Both the position numbers and the translations under genes were made by a program. Under the pieces are notes generated by a model that was not told the DNA's origin, did not search any database, and saw nothing but the letters and a program-made list of their open reading frames with translations. A stretch of DNA of 64,000 bases, from positions 3,968,001-4,032,000 of the forward strand of contig NZ_CP119107.1 in assembly GCF_029094525.1 (NCBI RefSeq). Reading direction: 5' to 3'. The stretch comes from Pullulanibacillus sp. KACC 23026. Lineage in GTDB: Bacteria; Bacillota; Bacilli; Bacillales; Sporolactobacillaceae. This document shows positions 41,935 through 51,355 of the stretch, in pieces. Positions within the stretch are counted from its first letter, which is position 1. Every line of letters starts with the position of its first letter.

Positions 41935-42591
41935 TCACATATATCCATGATCAGTTAAGAAAGCAGGAGTTATGGATGACGTATTTGTTGGTTGCTGAGC
42001 TTTTCCCATTTCCGAAAACTTATATAGATATTTAGCCAGCATATCTGTCTCGACATTCACGAATTGTCCAGGTTCTTTCTCACCTATAATACTTTCTTGC
42101 AACGTATGAGGAATCAGAGAGATCGTAAAAGTAGCGTCTGTTAAGCCAAATAAAGTCAAGCTTGTCCCATCAACGGTTACCGACCCTTTTAGTACCATGT
42201 AAGAAAGAAGAGAGGGTTCCACTTCTATTTCATAATAAATAGCATTGTTTGAAGCGACTTTCTTTTTTATTTGACCAACACCGTCCACGTGTCCTGCTAC
42301 AAAATGCCCGCCAAACCGCCCATTAGCCCCCATTGCTCTCTCAAGATTCACCTTGGATCCTCGAGATAAAGTGCGAATAGTTGTGGCCTTTACGGTTTCA
42401 GGCATAACGTCAACGGTAAACTCGTTTGAGCGGAAAGACGTTACAGTTAAGCAAACCCCATTGACTGCCATACTGTCACCAAGCTTCACATCCTGTAACA
42501 CTTTTTTTGCCCCAATTGTCAGGGTATAGACTTGACTGCCCGTCTGAATGCTCTCAATCTGTCCAATCTCTTCGATAATTCCGGTAAACAT
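41935..42591 (-). CDS. ribE: Riboflavin synthase, alpha subunit
   Basis: A 218-residue protein made of two lumazine-binding repeats (about residues 1-96 and 97-200), each with the MFTGIIEEIG-like start and GDSMAVNGVCLTV / GSVTVDGTSLTL motifs. It dismutates two lumazines to riboflavin and pyrimidinedione. Its ATG overlaps the ribD stop (TAATG), so translation is coupled. The last 20 or so residues (PTNTSSITPAFLTDHGYM) extend beyond the core as a flexible tail. Confidence 0.96.
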   Translation of the reverse strand: MFTGIIEEIGQIESIQTGSQVYTLTIGAKKVLQDVKLGDSMAVNGVCLTVTSFRSNEFTVDVMPETVKATTIRTLSRGSKVNLERAMGANGRFGGHFVAGHVDGVGQIKKKVASNNAIYYEIEVEPSLLSYMVLKGSVTVDGTSLTLFGLTDATFTISLIPHTLQESIIGEKEPGQFVNVETDMLAKYLYKFSEMGKAQQPTNTSSITPAFLTDHGYM

Positions 42592-43685
42592 TAGAGGTTC
42601 TCCTTTTTTGGTATCGCCACTATCTTGATATCAGGCCCGATTCGTTCAAATGACTTAAACTCTAATTCCATGACATCAGCCATTTTTAGAAACCCCGCCC
42701 CTCCTATTGGCGATGGTGATTCGCTGCCACCACCAATGACCTTTGGTGCAAGATACAAAATTAATTGATCGACAAGTCCTTCTCTTATAAAACTCCCATT
42801 CACCTCTCCACCGCCTTCTACAAGTAATGAAGTGATGTGTTCCTCACCTAATAATTGGAGAAGGGGTGCTAAAGCAGGCCGTTCTTCACCTGTTTCAATA
42901 ATTCGGACCCCTGTGGATCTAAAAAGCTCGACTCGTTTTTCATCTGGCCTTCCTGTAATGATCCATGTTTCAGCCAATTGGTCGGTCACAACCTTACTAT
43001 CAATTGGCGTACGTAGATGAGTATCCAAAATGATTCTAAGAGGATGTTTCCCTCCTTCGGGAAGTCGGGTGGTTAAACTGGGATTGTCTTTTAAAATGGT
43101 TCCTATTCCAACTAAAATAGCGTCATGGTTGTGGCGGAGCCGATGAACATCCATCCGAGCCTCTTCACTCGTAATCCATTTACTTTCACCTGTTGAAGTC
43201 GCGATCTTACCGTCCATACTCGTTGCGGCCTTTACAGTGACATATGGTTGTTTTGTTTTAATAAAATGAAAGAACTCTTCATTTAAGGCCTCAGCCCCTT
43301 CGCGTAAAAGCCCAACTTCCACCTTTATTCCCGCATTCTCAAGACGCTTGATCCCTTGGCCTGCGACAAGAGGATTGGGGTCAGTTGAGGCGATGACGAC
43401 TCGTGCCACCCCCTTTTCAATCAGCAAATTAGAACAAGGGGGTGTTTTACCAAAATGGCTGCATGGCTCAAGTGTGACATATACAGTTGCGCCTTTTGCT
43501 TTTTCTTCAGCCATTCTTAGGGCATTTACCTCGGCGTGAGGTCCTCCCGCTTTTAAGTGAGCTCCCATGCCAATGATCTCACCGTCTTTGACTACAACCG
43601 CTCCCACCGTTGGATTTGGACTCGTCTGGCCCTTCAGCTTACGTGCCAACTCAATAGCAAAAGCCATATACTCTGCATCCCGCAA
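42591..43685 (-). CDS. ribD: Bifunctional riboflavin deaminase/reductase
   Basis: A 364-residue fusion: deaminase domain (about residues 1-145) with the zinc site HAEVNAL and PCSHFGKTPPCSNLL, then the RibD_C reductase (about 147-364) with VKAATSMDGKIAT and LVEGGGEVNGSF. It converts the GTP cyclohydrolase II product to ribitylamino-uracil phosphate. I place the start at TTG 43685 because AGAGGGTGA lies six bases before it; GTG at 43694 (three codons longer) is the alternative but overlaps that ribosome site. First gene of the operon, controlled by the FMN riboswitch at 43814-43942. Confidence 0.94.
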   Translation of the reverse strand: MRDAEYMAFAIELARKLKGQTSPNPTVGAVVVKDGEIIGMGAHLKAGGPHAEVNALRMAEEKAKGATVYVTLEPCSHFGKTPPCSNLLIEKGVARVVIASTDPNPLVAGQGIKRLENAGIKVEVGLLREGAEALNEEFFHFIKTKQPYVTVKAATSMDGKIATSTGESKWITSEEARMDVHRLRHNHDAILVGIGTILKDNPSLTTRLPEGGKHPLRIILDTHLRTPIDSKVVTDQLAETWIITGRPDEKRVELFRSTGVRIIETGEERPALAPLLQLLGEEHITSLLVEGGGEVNGSFIREGLVDQLILYLAPKVIGGGSESPSPIGGAGFLKMADVMELEFKSFERIGPDIKIVAIPKKENL

Positions 43686-43727
43686 CTCGATCACCCTCTG
43701 TCTAACTCGTATTTAAAAATCGAATAT

Positions 43728-43762
43728 AAAAGAAAATCCCCCAAGATAGTCATCTTGAGGGA
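43728..43762 (-). terminator. Riboswitch terminator before ribD
   Basis: On the minus strand CCCTCAAGAT and ATCTTGGGGG pair (one G-T) around GACT and are followed by ATTTTCTTTT; this is the expression platform of the FMN riboswitch. Confidence 0.88.
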
Positions 43763-43813
43763 GAAATCAACCTTAAAAGAGCATGCGACATCCTTTGTCC
43801 ATACTTTTTTAAA

Positions 43814-43942
43814 CGATCCTTCTCCCATCCAGACTATAACTGTCGGCTCTGGAATCACACCAGATCCTGCCACAAGTGGCTCGCGGGCTAAAGCTTTCGC
43901 TCATTACCGCCGATTGGGATTTTCACCCGACCCCGAAGGACT
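43814..43942 (-). promoter_or_regulatory. FMN riboswitch (RFN element)
   Basis: Read on the minus strand the RFN consensus is clear: CTTCGGGGTCGGGTGAAA, CCGGCGGTAATGAGC-like segment (CGGCGGTAATGAGCG), AGCCCGCGAGCC, GGATCTGGTGTGATTCCAGA, GCCGACAGTTATAGTC and TGGATGGGAGAAG. It precedes ribD and a terminator, so FMN should switch the riboflavin operon off. Confidence 0.95.
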
Positions 43943-44118
43943 ACTTATAAAATTGTCAAGCTTATAGAACTTTTATTTAAAATAACCTTTTTATTTCATG
44001 AAGTCAAACTAATTGGCTTTTAAAATGATCAATAAAATGAATAAAAAACTACAAAAAACGGATTAAATAGGCGTTTGCTTAGTGGAAATGACAAAACTCC
44101 GGTGGAAATAAAAGGCTC

Positions 44119-44220
44119 GCTTGTACACCATTTTCCATGGGCACACGGCCATTTTCGTGCGCAAGAGGTGGTTGCACACCATTTTCTTCACGCGCACCGA
44201 CTTTTTCGTGCGCAAGAGGA
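44119..44220. repeat. Two 51-bp tandem units with a TTTTCGTGCGCAAG core
   Basis: CACCATTTTC at 44126 and 44177 and TTCGTGCGCAAGAGG at 44154 and 44205 are spaced 51 bases apart. The core TTTTCGTGCGCAAG also occurs at about 40092-40105. No protein signal; the stretch 43943-44378 otherwise holds only AT-rich sequence and the promoter region of the DUF3231 gene. Confidence 0.65.
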
Positions 44221-44378
44221 GCTTCTATCCCGCCAAATTTATTTTGGGCCCATCTATAGCACCCTAAATCCGAATAATTCCATTTTATTCCATAGTTTAT
44301 ATTTTTTTGTTGAATAAACAAGTATTGAAAAGCTCATAATTTGTCTTAAAAGAATGAATAAGAAGTGGAGGAAAAATT

Positions 44379-45392
44379 TTGGCGGCTAAAAACCCATTAA
44401 GTGCATCTGAGATCGGAACACTTTGGCTTACTTATCAAGAAAAAACCTTGATCATGCGGATATTAGAATACTTCCAACAAAAAGCACTTGAAAAAGGGCA
44501 AGATGCAGATCGACAAGCCATCAATATTATGGGAGGGTTATGGCAAGAACTTAATCATTATGTTGAAATTATTATAGAGATTCTTGTGAATGATGGAGTT
44601 GCCATACCTGTTGGCCTTACGAGTGAAGATGTGAATTTAAACGCCCCTGAATTATATCAAAACGGATTTGATCTTATGTTTACAAGAGTTTTAAAAGAGG
44701 TCAGTCTAGGAATGTATACAATTAATATGAATATGGCCTATCGTGAAGATGTCATGTCTGTGTATGAGGGTCTGACAACCGTCAGTCAAAAAATTTATAA
44801 ATTGTGTACACACTATTTACTTAAGAAAGGTATTCTTACTTTGCCGCCAAAAGTGACTCCCCCTATAACAACTGAGTTTATAAACAATCTTTCTTATTTA
44901 AAGGGACTTAACCTCTTTGGTGAGCTTCGCCCATTAAATAACATTGAACTGGGCTATCTTCATCACGGGATTGAGGCAAATAATATCGGCTTGCAGCTTA
45001 TCACGGGGTTTGCGCAGGTTGCCGAAGATAAAGAGGTCAGACAGTACTTCATTAAAGGAAAGAATCTTGCTCTAAAACAAATTAAGCTGTTTGAAGATCT
45101 GCTTTTAGAAAGTGATGTCCAATTCTCTGTGACATCTGGTGCGACTGTCACCAACTCAACTGTTGCACCATTTTCTCAAAAGCTGATGATGGTATGCATC
45201 TTCTTTTTAAATGGCTTTTCTCTTGTCGGTCAAAGTTTCGGCTCTTTCTTTAGCTTGAGAAATGATATCTCCATGAAAAATGCCTTAATCGCAAAAGAAA
45301 TTTACGATTATAATGAAGAAGGTATTAAACTCTTAATCAAAAATAGATGGTTAGAGGAGCCCCCTCAAATGGAGAATCGCTCGAATAAATAA
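44379..45392 (+). CDS. DUF3231 family protein
   Basis: A 337-residue, mostly helical protein with two similar halves (about residues 8-165 and 175-330), as usual in the DUF3231 family. Typical segments are LWLTYQEKTLIMRILEYF near the start and GYLHHGIEANNIGLQLITGF in the second half. The family is common in spore-forming Firmicutes, often near spore or germination genes, and has been compared to ferritin-like helical bundles; no function is proven. TTG start at 44379, eight bases after TGGAGG. The downstream small membrane protein gene (45511) is on the same strand 118 bases on. Confidence 0.85.
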   Translation: MAAKNPLSASEIGTLWLTYQEKTLIMRILEYFQQKALEKGQDADRQAINIMGGLWQELNHYVEIIIEILVNDGVAIPVGLTSEDVNLNAPELYQNGFDLMFTRVLKEVSLGMYTINMNMAYREDVMSVYEGLTTVSQKIYKLCTHYLLKKGILTLPPKVTPPITTEFINNLSYLKGLNLFGELRPLNNIELGYLHHGIEANNIGLQLITGFAQVAEDKEVRQYFIKGKNLALKQIKLFEDLLLESDVQFSVTSGATVTNSTVAPFSQKLMMVCIFFLNGFSLVGQSFGSFFSLRNDISMKNALIAKEIYDYNEEGIKLLIKNRWLEEPPQMENRSNK

Positions 45393-45510
45393 CATGACCA
45401 TTCGAGAGGAATAGGAAAGCCCACTTAGTATAGGAATTTAACAAATTACGTAGGACCTGCCATTGTACTTTTTAGAGCCCCTGTTCTACCTAATATGAGA
45501 GGAAAAAACT

Positions 45511-45735
45511 ATGAACTGGATGAGCCTTTTAAAACAAACAAAAAAAAGACGATATAATTTCCTTGGAGTTTTATTTTTCCTATTGCTAACGCTCCTGCTC
45601 CTGTCACTGAACAAATCCTTAAGAAAAGGCGTCGATTATTACCGGGATAAATTCTCGTTAGAATTCTTTAATTCGTTGAACTCCTATGCTGTTAAATCCA
45701 ATTCAATTATAAACAGTCTATTTAAAGCTAAGTGA
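45511..45735 (+). CDS. Small membrane protein, 74 residues, unknown
   Basis: ATG at 45511 follows GAGAGGAAAAAACT. The protein has a basic N terminus (KQTKKRRYNF), one hydrophobic helix (FLGVLFFLLLTLLLLSL, about residues 17-33) and a polar C-terminal half with many Ser, Asn and Lys. By charge the N terminus is inside and the tail outside. A rho-independent terminator follows 45 bases after the stop, supporting expression. Not recognised. Confidence 0.6.
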   Translation: MNWMSLLKQTKKRRYNFLGVLFFLLLTLLLLSLNKSLRKGVDYYRDKFSLEFFNSLNSYAVKSNSIINSLFKAK

Positions 45736-45778
45736 AATAAGACGCACGATGCCATTTTCTGGATGATCAGCCCCAAAA

Positions 45779-45815
45779 AAAAAGACAACACTTTTGCGCT
45801 AAGGGTTGTCTTTTG
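45779..45815 (+). terminator. Terminator after the 74-residue protein gene
   Basis: AAAAGACAAC and GTTGTCTTTT form a 10-bp stem, ending in T run. Confidence 0.8.
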
Positions 45816-46338
45816 GAAATCTCGACCGATCGCGCGCTTTTAATGAAGAAAGCCCTCGTTATTCTTATACTATCCTCCTTCGTTGCTTCAACAACATTTC
45901 TTCTGATCACTTTATATTAAAGCAGGGCAAATTGTATCTTTAACTACTCACTATGACTAATGATCCCAAGACCATTTCTTGAAACTCATTTAATCCTCTG
46001 CTGCCTGCCATCACAAGGCATACACACCCTCATTAGCAGACATGACTATTTTGGCCCTGTCTCCTTTTCCTCTGTAAATTCCTTCTCAGCAGAAACTAAT
46101 TTTTGATGATGCTTTTCCTCAAGAGCTCTCGTGTGAAAAACTCAAAGTATCATTTCATCATGTAGAATATAGCATTCAGGAGATAATCAACGCATGATCT
46201 ACTTTTAAGCGTTTTCTTAAAGTTACGTTTTTCCTCTAATCCATGTTATAATTCTTCACGTTGATAACGGCCCCGACTTCTATGAGAGTTAGAAGTCAAA
46301 TATATACAAAAAATTTCAAAATAGAAGTGAGGTTATGT
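45816..46338. other. Gene-free stretch before the SulP gene
   Basis: No convincing gene. A 25-codon frame (45843-45920, hydrophobic) has no ribosome site. The promoter of the SulP gene probably lies at its right end, where TTTTTCC...TATAATTC (about 46230-46255) offers a -10-like TATAAT without a clear -35. Confidence 0.35.
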
Positions 46339-47814
46339 ATGAACTTTCTTATGACAATTAAACAAGACTGGTTTGGCAATTTGCGCGGGGATATCCTCTC
46401 AGGGTTAGTAGTTGCTCTTGCCTTAATTCCTGAAGCAATTGCTTTTTCAATCATTGCGGGTGTTGACCCTATGGTTGGGTTGTATGCTTCTTTTTGTATT
46501 GCCGTGACGATCTCTATTACTGGTGGACGTAAAGCGATGATCTCTGCTGCAACAGGGTCGACTGCCTTAGTCATGGCACCTTTAGTCGCCAAGCATGGTG
46601 TCCAATATTTGCTGGCAATGGCGATCTTAACAGGTGTCCTGCAAATCATCATGGGCTATTTAAAAATTGGTCATCTCATGAAATTTATTCCGCGACCGGT
46701 CATGACCGGTTTTGTCAATGCCTTAGCGATTCTCATTTTCATGGCACAGCTCCCTCAATTTGTAGGAGAAGGCTGGCAAATGTATGTCATGGTTGCAGGG
46801 GCACTAGCTATAATCTATATCCTGCCGAAGTTTTTTAAAGCCATTCCTGCACCCCTGGTTGCCATTTTAATTATTACGATTATCGCTATTGTCACTCACA
46901 GTCCTGTCCGAACAATCGGCGACTTAGGGGCATTGAAGCAATCCTTACCTAACTTTATGTTTCCACATGTTCCGTTAAACTTGGAAACTTTGAAAATCAT
47001 TTTCCCATATGCTTTAACAACGGCGGTTGTGGGACTGATCGAGTCATTTCTAACCGCCCAAATTGTGGACGACATGACCGATTCCACCAGCAATAAAAAC
47101 CGAGAAGCTAAAGGACAGGGTATTGCCAATATTGTGTCCGGATTTTTCGGAGGTATGGCCGGCTGTGCCATGATTGGCCAAACAGTGGTGAATGTGAAAT
47201 CTGGCGGGCGCGGCCGTTTATCAACATTCGTTGCAGGTGTTTTCTTACTGATTCTCATTGTTGTCCTTCATAGCTTTTTAATTCGTGTGCCGATGGCTGC
47301 TCTAGTCGGCGTCATGTTTATGGTATCAATTGGAACATTTAACTGGGGTTCTCTTAAGACTTTACCTGTTATGCCGATTACCGATACGATTGTAATGATT
47401 GCAACAGTTATCGTGGTCGTTTTAACCAATAATTTATCCATTGGAGTAATAGCTGGCGTTATCTTAAGTGCTATTTTCTTTGCTTCAAAAATATCAAGCG
47501 TTCATGTTAAAGCCTCTTTTAATGAATCGACAGGCGTGAAGCATTACGAGATAAAAGGGCAATTATTCTTTGCATCCGTCACGGACCTCTTATCGCACTT
47601 TGATTACAAAGAACAAGTGGCACTCGTTGAATTAGATCTTACACATGTTCATGTATGGGATCATTCAGCAGTCGACGCGATCGATCGAATCGTCCTTAAA
47701 TACAAACAAAATCATACAGAAGTTAAAATAATCGGATTAAACCAAGAAAGCTCAGAGTTAGTTGACAAAATCGGCATCCATAAAAAACCGAATGCACAGG
47801 CTTCATCACACTAA
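46339..47814 (+). CDS. SulP-family anion transporter with STAS domain
   Basis: A 491-residue SLC26/SulP protein: about 12-14 membrane helices (about residues 15-385) and a C-terminal STAS domain (about 400-485). Family motifs include [23 protein letters not shown], the first-helix region, and [26 protein letters not shown]. SulP members carry sulfate, bicarbonate or other anions, with H+ or Na+; the substrate cannot be fixed from sequence. ATG at 46339 is preferred (GTGAGG six bases before); a frame extension to 46261 lacks a ribosome site. Single gene, with a repeat element and terminator following. Confidence 0.9.
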   Translation: MNFLMTIKQDWFGNLRGDILSGLVVALALIPEAIAFSIIAGVDPMVGLYASFCIAVTISITGGRKAMISAATGSTALVMAPLVAKHGVQYLLAMAILTGVLQIIMGYLKIGHLMKFIPRPVMTGFVNALAILIFMAQLPQFVGEGWQMYVMVAGALAIIYILPKFFKAIPAPLVAILIITIIAIVTHSPVRTIGDLGALKQSLPNFMFPHVPLNLETLKIIFPYALTTAVVGLIESFLTAQIVDDMTDSTSNKNREAKGQGIANIVSGFFGGMAGCAMIGQTVVNVKSGGRGRLSTFVAGVFLLILIVVLHSFLIRVPMAALVGVMFMVSIGTFNWGSLKTLPVMPITDTIVMIATVIVVVLTNNLSIGVIAGVILSAIFFASKISSVHVKASFNESTGVKHYEIKGQLFFASVTDLLSHFDYKEQVALVELDLTHVHVWDHSAVDAIDRIVLKYKQNHTEVKIIGLNQESSELVDKIGIHKKPNAQASSH

Positions 47815-47835
47815 CTCTAAATAAACTTAGGAACA

Positions 47836-47985
47836 GGAAAGAGGCTGGGACAAAACTAAACTAACTAACCTAAATTCCGAACACTAAATGTTTATAAGGA
47901 CAGAAACAAATAGGAGGCGTAGTCAAAATACGGAGACTTCTGAGGGAATAGCACGGCCGCGGAAAGCGACGTATTTTGACTAGCG
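47836..47985. repeat. Intergenic element with GAGGCTGGGACAAAA and a shortened GC-rich core
   Basis: Starts with AGAGGCTGGGACAAAAC, a motif I recall as common between genes of Bacillales and Lactobacillales. TAGTCAAAATACG (47920-47932) and its exact complement CGTATTTTGACTA (47970-47982) enclose GAGACTTCTGAGGGAATAGC and GGCCGCGGAAAGCG, a reduced version of the 7.03-7.23 kb element. Confidence 0.6.
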
Positions 47986-48012
47986 TTTCATAAATGACTT
48001 AACTTATAAATG

Positions 48013-48062
48013 AAAAACCGAACCCATCACGTTAAAAGGTGTGAATAAGTTCGGTTTTTTTC
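48013..48062 (+). terminator. Terminator downstream of the SulP gene
   Basis: AAAAACCGAAC (48013-48023) and GTTCGGTTTTT (48049-48059) form an 11-bp stem, with an inner CATCAC/GGTGTG pairing, ending in a T run; also usable by the convergent RsbR-like gene. Confidence 0.85.
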
Positions 48063-48139
48063 TATTCATCAACTCCTTCTGTTCCGGCCCCTTTAAAACT
48101 GGATCTCTACTTGTAACTCAGGTGCCATTGAGGAAGGTA

Positions 48140-49018
48140 TTAAATTTTACTGTTATTCTCAAATAGGATATCATTTAAGGCCAATTCCAATGTCCCTTTA
48201 AATTCTGCTAGTTCTCTTAGATTAATACCTATATTAACAAAGTTCTTAACAATATCCGAACGAAGGCCGGTTATAATCGTTTGGCAACCCATCATCGAAT
48301 TGGCCTCAATGATCTTTTTAAAATCATAAACCGCCACTTCTTCCATTGGGGTAATTCCCGATAAATCAATAATTAAAGTTCGGATATGATGCTTTCCAAT
48401 TTCCTCAAGAACCTTTTCTTGAATGGTTCTAACACGGCTAGTATCGATCGATCCTATTAATGGGAGTATACGAATTTCCTTATTTATAGGAATAATAGGG
48501 ACGGATAAATTTTCAACAAGCTCTCGCTGTTTTTCAATCAGCTCATCTTTATATGTAGAATAACTAATAAAAAAATGGGTCAGAAATTGGTCTATATAAT
48601 CATTTATATTTTTTTCTAAAGTAAAAAAGGCATTCGAATCCTCTTTCTCTTTATTTAACAACTGGTAATTATTGAGAAATTTCCACAAAGTCCTTCTTAT
48701 AGCGTGAATCCATTCCAGCTTGAATGCTAATGTTAAAGAATATTTGGCCCATGCCACGCCTTCTTGTTTGGCAAAAGCGACTAACTCCTCTTCCTTCTTT
48801 TCTACAACAAACATGACCAATTTATGAGCATTCTTTAGCAAATCAATATTTCCTATGAACAAAATCTCATTAATCTTATCCTTGACATTGATTGCCTCAT
48901 CAAGCAATTCTTGTTCAAAAGGACTTTGATTATCAATAATAAATTGCTTAACAGTCGAATTCTCACGATAGCTTAGCTCCAATATCCTCACTCTCTCCAT
49001 TTCACATAATATCTTCAT
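48140..49018 (-). CDS. RsbR-type stressosome STAS protein
   Basis: A 292-residue protein with an N-terminal helical sensor domain (about residues 20-170, the place of the non-haem globin domain of RsbR) and a C-terminal STAS domain (about 178-288). The STAS domain has ILPLIGSIDTSRVRTIQ, where the Thr corresponds to the conserved phosphorylation site T171 of RsbRA, and IIDLSGITPMEEVAVYDF, where the second site (DT, T205) is replaced by EE. The protein would form part of the stressosome that controls RsbT and the general stress response. Start is uncertain: ATG 49018 has no clear ribosome site, and internal starts within 50 bases are possible. Confidence 0.82.
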   Translation of the reverse strand: MKILCEMERVRILELSYRENSTVKQFIIDNQSPFEQELLDEAINVKDKINEILFIGNIDLLKNAHKLVMFVVEKKEEELVAFAKQEGVAWAKYSLTLAFKLEWIHAIRRTLWKFLNNYQLLNKEKEDSNAFFTLEKNINDYIDQFLTHFFISYSTYKDELIEKQRELVENLSVPIIPINKEIRILPLIGSIDTSRVRTIQEKVLEEIGKHHIRTLIIDLSGITPMEEVAVYDFKKIIEANSMMGCQTIITGLRSDIVKNFVNIGINLRELAEFKGTLELALNDILFENNSKI

Positions 49019-49123
49019 TCCCGAAAAAGAAAAAGGTTATCTCAAGCACTTTCCCCTTACATATTATTTCAAAATTTTCCAAAGAAGAAAAGCACTTATA
49101 ATCCCCCTCAGCACATCGAAACA

Positions 49124-49161
49124 CGGGGACGGTTCTCTTGGTTCAATTGGAGAACCGCCCC
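49124..49161. repeat. GGGGACGGTTCTC-family inverted repeat
   Basis: GGGGACGGTTCTC (49125-49137) faces GAGAACCGCCCC (49150-49161, one mismatch) around a 12-base loop. It sits 18 bases after the original end of arsC. Confidence 0.7.
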
Positions 49162-49228
49162 CTCTTGTTCCCTCATTTTTATTCTCCTGTTTCTGCAGAT
49201 CGCTTAATTCGTTCCCCTATCTCATCTC

Positions 49229-49600
49229 TTACTCATTGAAAAGCGACCATTTTTCTTCATCGGTCCCTGTCGCCTTGGCTGGGGCCTCGAAACCCCAATG
49301 GTCCCGTTTTACATACGGTGGTGTCATTGGGCACTTGTCGGCAGCGTCTCCGCATAATGTCACCGCCCATGCTGCACTATTTAAACTATCGGGGTCAATC
49401 ACTTCTGATTTCTGTTTGGAAATATCAATTCCTTTTTTCATCATAGCTTTAACCGCATTCGAATTAAGACCATGCGCCACAATCCCCGCACTTTGGACGT
49501 TCCATTCCTTTCCAAGAAGCTTCTTTGCCCAGCCCTCTGCCATTTGGCCGCGACAGGAATTACCCGTACATAGAAAACGAATGGTTTTTTGAGTCATCAT
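49229..49600 (-). CDS. arsC: Arsenate reductase, thioredoxin-coupled, with frameshifted 3' end
   Basis: A 123-residue low-molecular-weight phosphatase-fold arsenate reductase. The P-loop [13 protein letters not shown] holds the nucleophilic Cys, and the redox pair is in [10 protein letters not shown], so all three catalytic cysteines of the Bacillus/S. aureus type remain. It reduces arsenate to arsenite for export by ArsB. The usual length is about 139: the frame stops at WSLFNE, but one base later the next frame reads [17 protein letters not shown] and then a stop at 49179, exactly the missing C-terminal helix. A single-base deletion near 49229 explains this. The protein may be weak or unstable, or the base may be a sequencing error. 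Start ATG 49600 follows AGGAGAACGC. Confidence 0.9.
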   Translation of the reverse strand: MMTQKTIRFLCTGNSCRGQMAEGWAKKLLGKEWNVQSAGIVAHGLNSNAVKAMMKKGIDISKQKSEVIDPDSLNSAAWAVTLCGDAADKCPMTPPYVKRDHWGFEAPAKATGTDEEKWSLFNE

Positions 49601-49622
49601 GCGTTCTCCTCTTGGTTGAAAT

Positions 49623-50918
49623 TTACACAACTAACAATCGTATATAAAGACCGAGCAAGGTAATAAACAAAATAGGAATGGTAAGAACAATTCCGGTTTT
49701 AAAATAGGTGCTCCAAGAAATCTTAAGTCCCTTTTTGGAAAGAACATGCAGCCACAAAAGAGTCGCAAGGGAGCCGATTGGCGTTAGTTTTGGACCTAAA
49801 TCTGAACCAATCACGTTGGCAAAAATTAACCCCTCTCTAAGGGCACCTTGCGTCGTTGTACTGTGAATCGCCAAAGCATCGATCATGACGGTTGGCAAGT
49901 TATTCATGATAGAAGATAAAACCGCTGCCAAGAAACCCGTCACCATGATTCCAAGAAACATCCCTTGTTCCGCTCCCGCTTGAATCAAATGCCCTAGAAG
50001 AGACGTTAACCCAGCATTTCGGAGACCATAGACCACGACATACATCCCAATGGAAAAGAACACAATCGCCCATGGTGCCCCCTTTAAAACCTTCTTAGTA
50101 TGAACGGCAGAACTGGACCTGGCCATCAGTAAGAAAAAGAAAGCAACAATAAGAGCGATAATCGAAACAGGAACATGAATAAGCTGACTAATAAAATAGC
50201 CCGCTAACAGGACAGCTAGGACCAGCCATGAGAGACGAAACATTTTTAAATCCTTGATAGCCTGAACCGGCTCTTTTAAATCATCCAAATCATAGTTCTT
50301 TGGTATGTTCCTTTTGAAGTAAAAATAAAGCACCAGAATACTTCCTAATATTGAGAATAAATCCGGCAAAATCATCTTTGAAACGTATTGAATAAAGCCA
50401 ATACCGAAATAATCGGCCGAAACAATGTTGACCAAATTACTCACCACAAGCGGAAGTGATGTCGTATCGGCAATAAAACCGCTCGCGATAATAAACGGAA
50501 AGATCATTTTTTCATTAAATTTAAGACTCCGCACCATCGCCAATACAATCGGCGTTAAAATGAGGGCTGCTCCATCATTCGCAAAAAAAGCGGATACGAC
50601 AGCACCAAGGATAGTCACGTAAACAAACATTCTCACCCCATGGCCTTTCGCTGCCTTTGCCATATGGAGTGCGGCCCATTCAAAGAAACCAATTTCATCT
50701 AATATCAAGGAGATTATAATGATTGCAACAAAGGCAAATGTCGCATCCCAAACAATTTTGGTCACCTCAATGACATCATGTATATGTACAACACCAACTA
50801 ATAAAGCCAGAACAGCTCCACCACAAGCTGACCAGCCAATTGATAAATTCTTTGGCTGCCAAATGACAAAAACCAAAGTAAGAACAAAAATTACGATTGC
50901 TAAAATCAAGGTTGTCAC
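49623..50918 (-). CDS. arsB: Arsenite efflux pump ArsB
   Basis: A 431-residue ion-transporter-superfamily membrane protein with about 12 helices. Segments typical of ArsB include [20 protein letters not shown] at the start, [47 protein letters not shown] near the end and NNLPTVMI in the second half. It extrudes arsenite and antimonite, alone or with an ArsA ATPase (none here). GTG at 50918 is chosen because GGGAGG lies seven bases before it; the longer frame begins inside the arsR end. Between arsR (14 bases upstream) and arsC (22 bases downstream) on the same strand: an arsRBC operon. Confidence 0.95.
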   Translation of the reverse strand: MTTLILAIVIFVLTLVFVIWQPKNLSIGWSACGGAVLALLVGVVHIHDVIEVTKIVWDATFAFVAIIIISLILDEIGFFEWAALHMAKAAKGHGVRMFVYVTILGAVVSAFFANDGAALILTPIVLAMVRSLKFNEKMIFPFIIASGFIADTTSLPLVVSNLVNIVSADYFGIGFIQYVSKMILPDLFSILGSILVLYFYFKRNIPKNYDLDDLKEPVQAIKDLKMFRLSWLVLAVLLAGYFISQLIHVPVSIIALIVAFFFLLMARSSSAVHTKKVLKGAPWAIVFFSIGMYVVVYGLRNAGLTSLLGHLIQAGAEQGMFLGIMVTGFLAAVLSSIMNNLPTVMIDALAIHSTTTQGALREGLIFANVIGSDLGPKLTPIGSLATLLWLHVLSKKGLKISWSTYFKTGIVLTIPILFITLLGLYIRLLVV

Positions 50919-50932
50919 TTCATTTCCTCCCA

Positions 50933-51280
50933 CTAACAACAGCTCATGCGGCTACCTTTAACCTCTAACTCATTTAACTTTTCTTTCTGATTTGGAACGT
51001 GTTCCAAAAGCGAGTGAATCAAAGCATAAGCTTCCTGATTCTTATTTAGAGAATAAAACACCCATTGCCCCTTCTTCTTCTCTGTTACAATGCCGGCCTC
51101 TCTCAATTTTCTTAAATGCTGGCTTATTGCGGGCTGAGTCATATTAAAAAGGTCCACAAATTCACAGACACAACACTCATTTGTTTGACTTAAAAGAGCA
51201 ACGATCGTAAGCCTTGTTTTATCCCCCAATAATTTTAGAATGGACACGGCTTTCTCCATCTTAATTTCCTTTTTGTCCAT
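50933..51280 (-). CDS. arsR: Arsenic-responsive repressor ArsR
   Basis: A 115-residue winged-helix repressor of the ArsR/SmtB family. The metal site ECCVCEF (ELCVCDL in relatives) lies in the first recognition region, and the DNA-binding helix reads [20 protein letters not shown] further Cys pair ends the protein (SRMSCC). Arsenite binding releases it from DNA. ATG at 51280 with GGAGGAGGTTTTT. A perfect 20-base palindrome at 51302-51321 in the promoter is the probable operator. First gene of arsRBC. Confidence 0.95.
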   Translation of the reverse strand: MDKKEIKMEKAVSILKLLGDKTRLTIVALLSQTNECCVCEFVDLFNMTQPAISQHLRKLREAGIVTEKKKGQWVFYSLNKNQEAYALIHSLLEHVPNQKEKLNELEVKGSRMSCC

Positions 51281-51301
51281 AAAAACCTCCTCCTGAAAAC
51301 C

Positions 51302-51321
51302 ATATAAGCATATGCTTATAT
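51302..51321. promoter_or_regulatory. Probable ArsR operator
   Basis: ATATAAGCATATGCTTATAT, a perfect palindrome 22 bases before arsR, overlapping a TATAAT-like -10 on the minus strand (51321-51326). Suits autoregulation by ArsR. Confidence 0.75.
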
Positions 51322-51355
51322 TATAGTATTAAGAGAGGAATCACCAGCTGTTTTA

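Noticed and set aside
43557-43967. 136-codon ORF over the ribD start and FMN riboswitch
   Set aside because: It lies antisense to a well-defined riboswitch and coding region.
44079-44321. 80-codon ORFs on both strands over the 51-bp repeats
   Set aside because: Open because 51 is a multiple of three; no ribosome site and repetitive peptides.
45843-45920. 25-codon hydrophobic ORF (MKKALVILILSSF...)
   Set aside because: It looks like a small membrane peptide but has no ribosome site or promoter, and it is within an AT-rich spacer.
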